Shown here: in pieces, positions 56,277 through 64,000 of the stretch | How positions within the stretch are numbered: the stretch's first letter is position 1 | How the letters are laid out: each line of letters begins with the position of its first letter | Assembly: GCA_033764055.1 (NCBI GenBank) | Contig: JANRJI010000104.1 | Span: 24,071-88,070 of the forward strand | Source of the DNA: Ga0077555 sp033764055 | Lineage (GTDB): Bacteria; Pseudomonadota; Alphaproteobacteria; Rhizobiales; Hyphomicrobiaceae | Reading direction: 5' to 3' | DNA: 64,000 nt | Made by a program: the position numbers and the translations under genes | The notes under the pieces: generated by a model | Databases searched by the model: none | Seen by the model: only the letters and a program-made list of their open reading frames with translations | Told to the model about the DNA's origin: nothing

Positions 56277-57104
56277 GTGAGCTTCGACTTCTCCAATCTG
56301 ATTTGGCTGGCGATGCTGCTCTTCTTCATGCAGCCGATCCTCACCGGTCGCTGGTACGCCGTGCAGCGCGTGCAGGCCATTCGGGCCATCGAGAAGGCCC
56401 ACGGCAGCCGGGTCATCACCATGATCCACCGGCAGGAGCAGCGCAGCGTTTTCGGCTATCAGATCTCGCGCCACATCGACCTCGAGGACGCGCAGACCAT
56501 CATCGCCGCCATCAAGGAAACGCCCTCCGACCGGCCGATCGACCTCGTGTTGCATACGCCGGGCGGCCTGGTGCTGGCCGCCATGCAGATCGCCCGCGCC
56601 ATCGAGGCCCATCCGGCCAAGGTCACCGTCTACGTGCCGGTCTATGCCATGTCGGGCGGCACGCTGATGGCGCTGGCCGCCGATGAGATCGTGCTCGGCG
56701 AGTTCTCGGTGCTCGGTCCGATCGACCCGCAGATCGCCGGATTGCCGGCAGCGAGCATCGTCAAGATCCGCAGCCTCAAGCCCGCCGCCGACACCTTCGA
56801 CCTGACCCTGGTTCTCGCCGACGTCAGCGAAAAGGCCATCGCCCAGGTCAAGCGCGGCGCCGTCGAGCTGCTGACCCCGCAGCTCCCCCAGGACAAAGCC
56901 GAGGCACTGGCCGAAAAGCTCGCCGGTGGCTACTGGACCCACGACTACGCGTTGACCGCAACCGAGGCCGCAGAGCTCGGCCTTCCCGTGCGGGTCGGCA
57001 TGCCGCAGGCGGTGCTCGACCTGATGCGCCTCTATCCGCAACCTGTCCAGCGCACCGGCGTCGAGTTCCTGCCCATCGACATTCCCCGGGGGCGGCGGAT
57101 GTGA
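56277..57104 (+). CDS. Membrane serine protease of the ClpP/SDH (serine dehydrogenase proteinase) superfamily
   Basis: A 275-residue crotonase/ClpP-fold protease. An N-terminal helix (NLIWLAMLLFFMQPIL) anchors it in the membrane. The protease core has RQEQRSVFGYQISRHIDLEDAQ, the oxyanion loop LVLHTPGGLVLAAMQIARAI, and nucleophile Ser in VYAMSGGTLMALAADEIV. The SDH_sah signature VLGPIDPQI is present. The start is GTG 56277 with AGGAGG upstream; no ATG fits. The C-terminal end lies opposite ynfA. The target is unknown; the small exported protein upstream is a candidate. Confidence 0.85.
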   Translation: MSFDFSNLIWLAMLLFFMQPILTGRWYAVQRVQAIRAIEKAHGSRVITMIHRQEQRSVFGYQISRHIDLEDAQTIIAAIKETPSDRPIDLVLHTPGGLVLAAMQIARAIEAHPAKVTVYVPVYAMSGGTLMALAADEIVLGEFSVLGPIDPQIAGLPAASIVKIRSLKPAADTFDLTLVLADVSEKAIAQVKRGAVELLTPQLPQDKAEALAEKLAGGYWTHDYALTATEAAELGLPVRVGMPQAVLDLMRLYPQPVQRTGVEFLPIDIPRGRRM

Positions 57105-57426
57105 CGGCCTTCGGGCCTCGGGGGCCGGCGAGGTCGATGGCCGCGCCGACGAGGCTGACGATGGTGCCCGCGATGTCCCAACGGTCCGGCATCAGCCCTT
57201 CCACGATCCAGAGCCAGACGAGGGACGCGGCGATATAGATGCCGCCGTAGGCGGCATAAGCCCGGCCGGCGAACTCGACGTCGGCCCTCGTCAGCAGCCA
57301 GGCGAACAGCATGAGACTGAACGTCCCCGGCGCCAGCCAGGCGGCGGAAGCATAGGAGCGAGCCCAGGCCCAGAAGGCGAAGCACCCGCAAATCTCGGCG
57401 ATCGCTGCGAGAAATGTAGCAGGCAA
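56848..57426 (-). CDS. ynfA: YnfA/UPF0060 family membrane protein, with an odd long C-terminal extension
   Basis: The first 109 residues match YnfA: four membrane helices (LAAIAEICGCFAFWAWARSYASAAWLAPG, LMLFAWLLTRADVEFAGRAYAAYGGIYIAASLVWLWIVEG, IAGTIVSLVGAAIDLAGP). YnfA normally ends near this point. Here the frame continues about 83 more residues, Arg/Ala/Pro-rich, opposite the 3' end of the protease gene, with no stop. A frame change at about the GPRGPK boundary would reach TAG near 57032. A lost stop or read-through is therefore likely. The start is TTG 57426. Family members are small multidrug-resistance-like proteins. Confidence 0.72.
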   Translation of the reverse strand: MPATFLAAIAEICGCFAFWAWARSYASAAWLAPGTFSLMLFAWLLTRADVEFAGRAYAAYGGIYIAASLVWLWIVEGLMPDRWDIAGTIVSLVGAAIDLAGPRGPKAVTSAAPGECRWAGTRRRCAGQVADRGASGRAPPAACRPAREGRALRPRLRSTRSRGSSSHRRAFRPVPRLCPGGAAGSAARRRRA

Positions 57427-57513
57427 GCGTCCCAGCCACCGGAGTCTGACCCCCTGGTCCGCCTCAGCAATGCCCCGCGGCGATTGACGACACGTCTCTC
57501 ATGTCGATCACAC

Positions 57514-58230
57514 TCAGGTGCGCTCGCCGGTGCCGGCGTCAACCGGCCCCAATCCCCCGAGGAACCCTGCCAAGTTCTCGGTCATGTGATGGATGTGCTC
57601 CGGTGGCTCCTTCCACTCCCGGATCTTGAGCTGGATCGGGTGGTCGATGTAGCTCGAGTGCACGAGGCACGTGGTCATGCCGAGCTCGTGGGCGGGCGCG
57701 AGATTGTGCGGCATATCCTCGAACATGGCCGACGCAGCCGGCTCAATGCCGTGCGAGGCGAGCAACCGGTCGTAGGCCTCGCGCCGCTCCTTGGGGATGT
57801 AGCCGGCATCGACGATATCGACGATGTCCTCGAACAGGTCGAGGATGCCGAGCTTCGTCGCAACGCGCTCGGCATGCCCGTGGGAGCCGGCGGTGAAGAT
57901 CAGCTTGCGCCCCGGCAGCCGCTCGATGGCCACGCGAAGCTCAGGGTGGTCGGGGATCGCCGACAAGTCGATGTCGTGCACGTAGTCGAGGAACTGGTGC
58001 GGGTCCATGTTGTGCACCTGCATCATGCCCGCAAGCGTGGTGCCGAACTGGCGATAATAGCTCTTCTGCAGGTGCTTGGCGTAGGCGAACGGCACGCCGA
58101 GGTAGCGCTGGATGAACTCGGCCATGCGCTGGTCGACCTGGGCGAACAGGTTGCACTCGGCCGGATAGAGAGTGTTGTCGAGGTCGAAGATCCAGATCCG
58201 CGTGGCATCGAAGCCGCGCACGGCTCGCAT
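57514..58230 (-). CDS. HAD-family pyrimidine 5'-nucleotidase-like phosphatase
   Basis: A 238-residue HAD hydrolase. The catalytic Asp motif is IWIFDLDNTLYPAE. Motif II is LIFTAGSHGHAERV and motif IV MFEDMPHNL. The SDT1/pyrimidine nucleotidase pattern is QRYLGVPFAYAKHLQKSYYRQFGTTL. The role is nucleotide dephosphorylation in the cytoplasm. ATG 58230 is the first start near the catalytic motif; the longer frame upstream is not family-like. It is divergent from the GST. Confidence 0.9.
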   Translation of the reverse strand: MRAVRGFDATRIWIFDLDNTLYPAECNLFAQVDQRMAEFIQRYLGVPFAYAKHLQKSYYRQFGTTLAGMMQVHNMDPHQFLDYVHDIDLSAIPDHPELRVAIERLPGRKLIFTAGSHGHAERVATKLGILDLFEDIVDIVDAGYIPKERREAYDRLLASHGIEPAASAMFEDMPHNLAPAHELGMTTCLVHSSYIDHPIQLKIREWKEPPEHIHHMTENLAGFLGGLGPVDAGTGERT

Positions 58231-58414
58231 CGTCGGTGGCTGTCCGCTCACTGGCTCGTCTCCCGGCCGGCGCCGTCGCGGGCGCCCGCCGTCACCATTA
58301 GCGAAATGGCGGCACGCTTGCCAGCCTGCCTGTCTCCGTGATGGGATAGGTTGTCGCAGGGGGACCGGTGGCAACCCGCGGGTTGGCCGGACCTGACCAT
58401 CCAGGGATCCATCG

Positions 58415-59026
58415 ATGCTCACCATCTACGGCGTCTTTCGCAGCCGCGCCACGCGCAACATCTGGCTCGCCAACGAGCTCGGCATTCCGTTCAAGCACGT
58501 GCCGGTCACCCAGCCCTATCGCGCGCACGCGGCGCCGATCCATACCCGCAGCCCCGAGTTTCTCAAGATCAACCCGAACGGTCACGTACCGTCGATCGAC
58601 GACGACGGCCTCGTCCTGCACGAATCGCTCGCCATCAACCTCTACCTCGCCAAGAAGCACGGCGGTCCCCTGGCACCGGCCAGCGTCGCCGAAGACGGCC
58701 AGATGACGATGTGGTCGATCTGGGCCATCACCGAGGTCGAGGGCAAGGCGCTGGAGGTCATGCGCGACCCGAAGGGAGCGACCGCGGCGATCGAGGCACT
58801 GAAGGCCCCGTTCGCCGTGCTCGACGCGGCCCTGGCCAAATCGGGCTATCTGGTCGGCGGACGCTTCACTGTCGCCGACATCAACGTCGCCGAGTGCGTG
58901 CGCTACGCGTCTGGCGCGCCGCAACTCCTCGACGGGGCACCCAACGTCAAGAAATGGCTCGCCGCCTGCCAATCCCGTCCGGCCTTCAAGGAGATGTGGG
59001 CGAAGCGCGACGCCGAGCCGGCGTGA
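58415..59026 (+). CDS. Glutathione S-transferase family protein
   Basis: A 203-residue GST with the thioredoxin-like N-domain. The region YGVFRSRATRNIWLANELGIPF holds the Ser of the active-site position, NPNGHVPSID contains the cis-Pro, and LHESLAINLYLA is the gamma-Glu-binding ESLAI. The helical C-domain has GGRFTVADINVAECV (N-cap box). Function is glutathione conjugation or reduction; substrate unknown. Start ATG 58415. Upstream of the DUF1080 gene on the same strand. Confidence 0.92.
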   Translation: MLTIYGVFRSRATRNIWLANELGIPFKHVPVTQPYRAHAAPIHTRSPEFLKINPNGHVPSIDDDGLVLHESLAINLYLAKKHGGPLAPASVAEDGQMTMWSIWAITEVEGKALEVMRDPKGATAAIEALKAPFAVLDAALAKSGYLVGGRFTVADINVAECVRYASGAPQLLDGAPNVKKWLAACQSRPAFKEMWAKRDAEPA

Positions 59027-59107
59027 GCGGTCTTGGATTTGTGCCCGCCGGGCGTGTCGCCGCCCGGCTCGGCACCGAGAAAGAGAAAATGCTTCGGAGG
59101 AAATGCC

Positions 59108-59719
59108 ATGGCCAGCTACTCGACCGTTTCGATACTCGGTGCAGCCAGCGTCCTCGCGCTGTCCTGGGGCCATCTGACGTCGCCGGCCGTCAGCCAGACT
59201 GGCCCGGGCTGGGTCACGCTGATCGACGACAAGACCATGGGCGACTGGGACAAGGTCGCCGAATCCAACTGGCGGATGGAAGGCGGCGCTCTCGTCGCCG
59301 ACAAGAACCCCGGCAAGGACCCGGCCTATCTCGTCAGCAAGGCACCCTATAAGGATTTCGAGCTCTATGTTGAGTTCTGGGCCAGCGACGACGCCAACAG
59401 CGGCATCTTCCTGCGTTGCGCCGACCCGAAGAAAATCAGCGACAAGACCTGCTACGAGGCGAACATCTTCGATCAGAGGAAGGATCCGACCTACGGCACG
59501 GGCGGGGTGGTGCACTTCGCCGAGGTCGATCCGATGCCGAAGGCGGGCGGCAAATGGAACACCTACCAGATCACCGCCAAGGGCCGGCAGATCACGGTCG
59601 TCCTGAATGGCCAGAAGACCGCCGATTTCCGGAATGGCATGCTCACGGAGGGCGCGCTCGCGCTGCAGCACGGCACGGGCACGATCAAGTTCCGCAAGGT
59701 CGCGATCAAGCCGCTCTAA
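59108..59719 (+). CDS. Exported DUF1080 (3-keto-disaccharide hydrolase-like) protein
   Basis: A jelly-roll protein of 203 residues. It has a signal peptide (VSILGAASVLALSWGHLTSPAVS), then WVTLIDDKTMGDWDKVAESNWRMEGGALVAD and DFELYVEFWASDDANSGIFLRCAD, the DUF1080 signature. RQITVVLNGQKTADF and HGTGTIKFRKVAIKPL end the fold. Related proteins cut 3-keto-glycosides. GGAGG precedes ATG 59108. It is convergent with fcl across a hairpin. Confidence 0.92.
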   Translation: MASYSTVSILGAASVLALSWGHLTSPAVSQTGPGWVTLIDDKTMGDWDKVAESNWRMEGGALVADKNPGKDPAYLVSKAPYKDFELYVEFWASDDANSGIFLRCADPKKISDKTCYEANIFDQRKDPTYGTGGVVHFAEVDPMPKAGGKWNTYQITAKGRQITVVLNGQKTADFRNGMLTEGALALQHGTGTIKFRKVAIKPL

Positions 59720-59727
59720 GAAGCCTC

Positions 59728-59751
59728 GAGCGGGCGATGCACCGCCCGCTC
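59728..59751. terminator. Bidirectional hairpin between DUF1080 gene and fcl
   Basis: GAGCGGGCG / CGCCCGCTC, a 9-bp perfect stem with a six-base loop, lies between convergent stops at 59719 and 59760. ATCTTA follows on the plus strand. Confidence 0.65.
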
Positions 59752-59759
59752 ATCTTAGG

Positions 59760-60719
59760 TCAGACGGCCTTGGCACCGCCCGCGAGGAAGTCGCGGTAGG
59801 CGAGGCGCAGGCCATCCTCGAGGCCGGTGCTCGCCCGCCAGCCGAGGCCATTGAGGCGCGTCACGTCGACGAGCTTCCGCGGTGTGCCGTCGGGGCGCGA
59901 CGTGTCGTAGGCGATGCGACCCTCATAGCCGACCACCTTGGCAACGATGACGGCGAACTCCGAGATGGCGATGTCGCTGCCGGTGCCGATGTTGACGATG
60001 CCGCGACCCGAGTAGCTCTTCATCAGGTGAACGCAGGCATCCGCCATGTCGTCGACGTAGAGGAACTCGCGCCGGGGCGTGCCCGTGCCCCAGACGACGA
60101 CCTCGGGCCTATGAGCGTCCTTCGCTTCGTGAAAGCGGCGGATCAGCGCGGCCACCACGTGGCTGTGCTCCGGATGGTAATTGTCGCCAGGACCATAGAG
60201 ATTGGTCGGCATAACAGATATGAAGTCGCAGCCGTACTGGTCGCGGTACGCCTCTGCGAGCTTGATCCCTGCGATTTTTGCGATGGCGTATGGCTCGTTG
60301 GTCGGCTCCAGCGGACCAGTGAGCAGGGAGTCCTCGCTCATAGGCTGTGGTGCCAAACGAGGATAGATGCAGGTCGAGCCGAGAAACATCATCTTCTCGA
60401 CCTTGTTGGCGAAGGCCGCGTGGGTGACGTTGGTCGCGATGGCGAGGTTGTCGTAGAGGAACTCGGCGCGAAGCGAGTTGTTGGCGACGATGCCGCCGAC
60501 CTTCGCCGCCGCCATGAAGATCGCCTGCGGGCGGTGGCGCGCCATCCAGGCCTCGGTCTGTGCCTGATTGCGGAGATCCAGCTCGGCCTTGCCGGCGGTG
60601 AGGATCTCGCAGCCCTCGTGCCCGAGGCGGCGGGCGAGCGCCGCGCCGACCATGCCGCGATGTCCCGCCACGAAAACGCGCTTGCCGGCGAGCGTGAAAG
60701 GTCTGCTAGCGGTGGCCAT
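59760..60719 (-). CDS. fcl: GDP-L-fucose synthase
   Basis: NADPH-dependent epimerase-reductase of 319 residues that makes GDP-L-fucose from GDP-4-keto-6-deoxymannose. It shows VFVAGHRGMVGAALARRL, FMAAAKVGGIVANN, the catalytic GSTCIYPR (Ser), Tyr-Lys in EPYAIAKIAGIK, and NLYGPGDNYHPEHSHVV. All expected residues are present. ATG 60719, preceded by GGGAGG, overlaps the gmd 3' end by 14 bases, so the two are coupled. Confidence 0.96.
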   Translation of the reverse strand: MATASRPFTLAGKRVFVAGHRGMVGAALARRLGHEGCEILTAGKAELDLRNQAQTEAWMARHRPQAIFMAAAKVGGIVANNSLRAEFLYDNLAIATNVTHAAFANKVEKMMFLGSTCIYPRLAPQPMSEDSLLTGPLEPTNEPYAIAKIAGIKLAEAYRDQYGCDFISVMPTNLYGPGDNYHPEHSHVVAALIRRFHEAKDAHRPEVVVWGTGTPRREFLYVDDMADACVHLMKSYSGRGIVNIGTGSDIAISEFAVIVAKVVGYEGRIAYDTSRPDGTPRKLVDVTRLNGLGWRASTGLEDGLRLAYRDFLAGGAKAV

Positions 60720-61767
60720 TGGCAACCTCCCGGCGCGCCTCGGCGAGATCGCCTTCCATCATCTCCTGCACGAGATTGGCGAACGATGTCCGTGGCGTCC
60801 AGCCGAGCTGGCTGCGGGCCTTCGACGCGTCGCCGATGAGGAGGTCCACCTCGGTCGGCCGGAAATAGCGCGGATCGATGCGCACCACCGTTGTGCCGCT
60901 CCTGGCATCGATGCCCGTCTCGTCGACGCCCTTGCCGCGCCACTCGATCCTGCGGCCGACATGCGCGAAGGCGATCTCCACGAACTCGCGGACGCTGCGC
61001 GTCTCCCCCGTGGCGAGCACGTAGTCGTCAGGCTCAGCCTGCTGCAGGATCATCCACATGCCCTCGACGTAGTCGCGGGCATGGCCCCAGTCGCGCTTGG
61101 CGTCGAGATTGCCGAGGTAGAGGCACGGTTCGAGCCCCGCGTCGATGCGCGCGACGGCGCGGGTGATCTTGCGCGTCACGAACGTTTCGCCACGGATCGG
61201 GCTCTCGTGGTTGAACAGAATGCCGTTCGAGGCGTGGATGCCGTAGGCCTCGCGGTAGTTCACGGTGATCCAGTACCCGTAGAGCTTCGCCACGGCATAG
61301 GGCGAGCGCGGGTAGAAAGGCGTCGTCTCCTTTTGGGGCACCTCTTGCACGAGCCCGTAAAGCTCCGAGGTCGAGGCCTGATAGAAGCGCGTCGTCTTCT
61401 CGAGGCCGAGGATACGGATCGCCTCCAGCAGGCGTAACACGCCGATCGCATCGGCATTGGCCGTATACTCTGGGCTCTCGAACGACACCGCGACGTGGCT
61501 CTGTGCCGCGAGATTGTAGATCTCCGTCGGCTGGATCTGTTGCACGAGGCGGATGAGGTTGGTCGAATCCGTCATGTCGCCATAGTGCATCAGGAAGTCG
61601 ACACCTTCCTCATGCGGATCCTTGTAGAGGTGGTCGACTCGGCCGGTGTTGAATGACGATGACCGGCGCTTGATGCCGTGCACCTCGTACCCCTTGCTCA
61701 GGAGCATCTCGGCAAGATACGCGCCGTCCTGTCCGGTGACGCCTGTAATGAGGGCGCGGGGCTTCAT
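60706..61767 (-). CDS. gmd: GDP-mannose 4,6-dehydratase
   Basis: Converts GDP-D-mannose to GDP-4-keto-6-deoxy-D-mannose, the step before fucose or rhamnose. The 353-residue SDR has ALITGVTGQDGAYLAEML, HGIKRRSSSFNTGRVDHLY, NLAAQSHVAVSFESPEYTA, and the Thr-Glu-Tyr-Lys set STSELYG and YPRSPYAVAKLYGYW. Length is typical. Coupled to fcl by overlap; together they supply GDP-L-fucose for surface polysaccharide. Start ATG 61767. Confidence 0.97.
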   Translation of the reverse strand: MKPRALITGVTGQDGAYLAEMLLSKGYEVHGIKRRSSSFNTGRVDHLYKDPHEEGVDFLMHYGDMTDSTNLIRLVQQIQPTEIYNLAAQSHVAVSFESPEYTANADAIGVLRLLEAIRILGLEKTTRFYQASTSELYGLVQEVPQKETTPFYPRSPYAVAKLYGYWITVNYREAYGIHASNGILFNHESPIRGETFVTRKITRAVARIDAGLEPCLYLGNLDAKRDWGHARDYVEGMWMILQQAEPDDYVLATGETRSVREFVEIAFAHVGRRIEWRGKGVDETGIDARSGTTVVRIDPRYFRPTEVDLLIGDASKARSQLGWTPRTSFANLVQEMMEGDLAEARREVANGHR

Positions 61768-61855
61768 GGTATCTGACCCTTCTTCACGATCGAATGCCTC
61801 GTTCTGGAAATCTCCGAGTCGGCAGCACGCACGACGGCACTAAGCGGCACTTTGG

Positions 61856-62764
61856 TCACGGCTGACCTCCGTTCCTCACGCCGCCGGCTGGATGCACGAC
61901 ATGCCCCTTGAGATCCCCCAGATGCCAACCGACGAGGCCTTCGATGCGACCGAGCATCCTGGCGGCGCTGATGGCGATCCCGGCCTCGGGCACGGCGGCG
62001 ATCGGCCCCAGGAGGCCCCGGCCGATCACCCAGGCGGGGAGCCTGTGCTTGGCATAGAGCGCGCCGGTGCCGCGCGCGCGGGCGCGAATCGTTTGCAGCG
62101 GATGCCGCTTTGGCCCACTCCGGGCGCCATCGTCCGGCGGATGGTGGACGAGCACGTCGCCCGCCCGCCGCAGTCGTCCACCGGCTGCGAGCAGCGACAT
62201 CACGAGGTCTGTCTCCTCCGCTCCTGCGAACCATTTGCCGGGACCTATCCGCTCGTCAAAGCCGCCGACTCCGACCACGCGCTCGCGACGGAGAAATAGC
62301 GTGATGCACGCGAGGTTGCCCGCCCGGAAATGCCGCATGGCCTCGTTGTCGATCTCTGCCTTGTCGTCGCCCGGCATCCGGCCGGCCTCCACCCAACGGC
62401 CGGCGACACCGGCCAGGCCCCGATCCCCGTCGAAATGAGCTGCTGCCTTCGCGAGCGTGTCGGGCTCATACCAGCAGTCGTCGTCCGGGAAGGCAACGAT
62501 CTCGCCGCGCGCCTCAGCGAGGCCGAGGTTCCTGGCACCGGATGCACTCGGGCGCCGCATCCGCAGGTGTCCCCCGAGCAGGCCCGCATCACGCAGGGGT
62601 GCAATGATCGGGGCGACACGATCGTCGGCGTTCTGATCGACGACGATGACGTCGAAATCGCGCCACGTCTGCGCCATCAGCGAAGCTACGAGTGGCCCGA
62701 GCGCCGTCGACCGTCCATAGGTGGCGACGACGAGTGAGAATCGTTCTGGCTGCCGCCTGATCAT
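61856..62764 (-). CDS. Glycosyltransferase family 2
   Basis: A GT-A inverting glycosyltransferase of 302 residues. It has SLVVATYGRSTALGPLVASLMAQTW and DFDVIVVDQNADDRV (nucleotide binding), and the DXD-like FPDDDCWYEPDTL. GKWFAGAEETDLVMSLLAAGGRL holds the ED catalytic-base motif. Start ATG 62764 overlaps the hydrolase-like stop by four bases (ATGA). It likely adds a sugar, possibly fucose or mannose, in exopolysaccharide assembly. Confidence 0.92.
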   Translation of the reverse strand: MIRRQPERFSLVVATYGRSTALGPLVASLMAQTWRDFDVIVVDQNADDRVAPIIAPLRDAGLLGGHLRMRRPSASGARNLGLAEARGEIVAFPDDDCWYEPDTLAKAAAHFDGDRGLAGVAGRWVEAGRMPGDDKAEIDNEAMRHFRAGNLACITLFLRRERVVGVGGFDERIGPGKWFAGAEETDLVMSLLAAGGRLRRAGDVLVHHPPDDGARSGPKRHPLQTIRARARGTGALYAKHRLPAWVIGRGLLGPIAAVPEAGIAISAARMLGRIEGLVGWHLGDLKGHVVHPAGGVRNGGQP

Positions 62765-64000
62765 GCCCGGACCGTCGTCCCATCTGCAAAGGAAAGCCAG
62801 ATCGTGCCGTCGTCGAGCCGAGCGGCCTCGACGATGAGACGCCCGCGCAAGGCCTCGCGCATTGCGGTGATCGCCTGGCCCAGCTCCGGCACCCTCGCGG
62901 GATCGCCCAGGGTCCGCATGTCAGAGTGCTTGTAGAGATAGGCGCCCGCAAAGCCGAGCGCCGCCGGGATCATCAGCCAACGCTTGAGGGTCGTGACCTT
63001 GACTGCGAGCGACGGCCGATCCTCGGTCCAGTGCTCGGGTGCCTCGGCCCCGACCTCGGTCACATATGCGGGAAGGTCAGACTTGTAGCCTGCATCGGCG
63101 AAGCGCTGGCGATAGCCTCGAAGCTCATCGATCATGGCATTGACGTCGCCATTGACGGTGTAGACGTGCACGGATAGCGCATCCACGTGATCCCGGCCCA
63201 GTCGGCCCGCGCCATCGCCAGCCAGCGAGAAGCGGATCAGGCCGTTCGCCGCAGTCGAATCCCGCCAATGGCTCTCCCACGCCCCTGCCAGCAACCCGAC
63301 ACCGGCAGGCAAGGCAGCGCGGACCATCCTCGCCAGCCCGGCAAGATCGGCGGCCGTGCCCGTGAAGAAGCCGGGCTTCTCCATGAGTGGCGACCAGCGG
63401 CCCGATGCCCCGCCGAGGCCCCAGCCGAAGCTCGGCTCGTTCCAGATCTCGACAAACCGGATCTTTCCGGGATGCCGCGCCAGCAGAGCGCGAACGAACG
63501 CGCCCGCAACGGCAGGATCGCGTGGGGGAGAGCCGCCGCCCGGAAGATAGGGATAGCGCCACGGCTCACCGGGATACTTCTGATAGAAGCTCGGACAGCC
63601 GAACAGCACCCAGATGCGGGTCTTAGCCGGATGGGCAGCCATCCAGGCGTCAACGGCGGACCAGTCATAGACCCCTGGCTTGCGCTCGATGCGAGCCCAC
63701 TGCAACGCCGGAAAGTCAGCACCGTCGTCGGTATCGTGCGACCTTATGGCGTCGTAGCCGTAATCGGGCGCCGGCATGGTCTTGCCGAGACCATGATCGG
63801 AGTGCAGCCCGACATAATCGAGCGGCACCCGGAAGGGCTTGTCGCCCGCCCGGCGTAGCCAATCGGCGACCGCCACTGGTGGCCTTGCGCTGGCGCTCGA
63901 CTTGCCCGGGTCGAGCAGAATCGACGCTCCGGCCGCGACGGCCCGGACGACCATCTGCCGCCGGGTGGCTCCCTGGCGGCCTCGCTCACGTGGAAGCCTC
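62761..64000 (-). CDS. Tat-exported glycoside hydrolase-like (TIM barrel, GH39/GHA clan), 5' end beyond the window
   Basis: Reading upstream of the ATG at 63954 the frame stays open to the window edge and encodes RGRQGATRRQMVVRAVAAGASILL, a twin-arginine-type signal peptide. The TIM-barrel body has VGLHSDHGLGK, VYDWSAVDAWMAAHP, the acid/base Glu in FVEIWNEPSFGWG, and the nucleophile candidate Glu in YVTEVGAEA. This fits clan A beta-xylosidase/glycosidase-like proteins. It is coupled to the GT2 gene, so it probably trims or modifies the polysaccharide made by this cluster. The true start is uncertain. Confidence 0.82.
   Translation of the reverse strand, partial: RLPRERGRQGATRRQMVVRAVAAGASILLDPGKSSASARPPVAVADWLRRAGDKPFRVPLDYVGLHSDHGLGKTMPAPDYGYDAIRSHDTDDGADFPALQWARIERKPGVYDWSAVDAWMAAHPAKTRIWVLFGCPSFYQKYPGEPWRYPYLPGGGSPPRDPAVAGAFVRALLARHPGKIRFVEIWNEPSFGWGLGGASGRWSPLMEKPGFFTGTAADLAGLARMVRAALPAGVGLLAGAWESHWRDSTAANGLIRFSLAGDGAGRLGRDHVDALSVHVYTVNGDVNAMIDELRGYRQRFADAGYKSDLPAYVTEVGAEAPEHWTEDRPSLAVKVTTLKRWLMIPAALGFAGAYLYKHSDMRTLGDPARVPELGQAITAMREALRGRLIVEAARLDDGTIWLSFADGTTVRA

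Overview
The window is GC-rich, gene-dense bacterial chromosome with strong G/C bias at third codon positions. It most likely comes from an alphaproteobacterium of the Hyphomicrobiales (Rhizobiales) type. This rests on gene content and order: a pyrB / non-catalytic pyrC / plsY / dprA / topA block, an F0 ATP synthase operon atpI-atpB-atpE-atpB'-atpF separated from F1, a Flp/Tad pilus locus ordered flp-cpaA-cpaB-cpaC-cpaD-cpaE-cpaF-tadB-tadC, and ATP-dependent PEP carboxykinase. No phage, insertion sequence, CRISPR array, rRNA or tRNA was seen. The genus cannot be named from this sequence alone.

Layout. 0-8 kb: the 5' part of infC with an apparent AUA start, a GT4 glycosyltransferase divergent from an alpha/beta hydrolase, a thiolase, a macro-domain protein, and a 1186-residue membrane/coiled-coil protein that I do not recognise. 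8-13.5 kb: an enoyl-CoA hydratase opposite a four-gene unit (phytanoyl-CoA dioxygenase-like, MFS exporter, hotdog thioesterase, MFS carrier). 13.5-22 kb: topA, a newly delimited 81-residue gene on the opposite strand, then dprA, plsY, pyrC-like, pyrB and a hydrolase. 22-28 kb: a tiny secreted protein made of 12-residue repeats, pckA with a strong terminator, a HugZ-like protein, and methylmalonyl-CoA mutase. 28-36.7 kb: an EamA transporter, a 2-hydroxyacid dehydrogenase, a secreted low-complexity protein, and a run of CoA and oxidation genes (FAD monooxygenase, NIPSNAP, CoA-transferase, acyl-CoA dehydrogenase, hydrolase). 36.8-39.6 kb: F0 ATP synthase with a good sigma70-type promoter. 39.8-43.3 kb: acyl-CoA synthetase, an atypical SDR and a redoxin. 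43.4-52.4 kb: the Tad pilus locus. 52.6-59.7 kb: an enlarged ligA, yggU, yggT, a small exported protein beside a membrane serine protease, ynfA, a HAD nucleotidase, a GST and a DUF1080 protein. 59.8-64 kb: gmd and fcl (GDP-L-fucose), a GT2 glycosyltransferase and a Tat-exported glycoside hydrolase-like protein, which looks like the edge of an exopolysaccharide cluster.

Taken together, the window holds core functions (translation initiation, pyrimidine and phospholipid synthesis, DNA topology and ligation, ATP synthesis) interleaved with scattered fatty-acid and organic-acid CoA catabolism that would feed acetyl-CoA and propionyl-CoA/succinyl-CoA to the TCA cycle and pckA, plus two surface programmes (a Flp pilus and fucose-containing polysaccharide). 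The least explained items are the 4.6-8.1 kb membrane protein with a tandem duplicated domain, the repeat-built small secreted protein at 22.3-22.5 kb, and several family members that have lost or altered hallmark residues.
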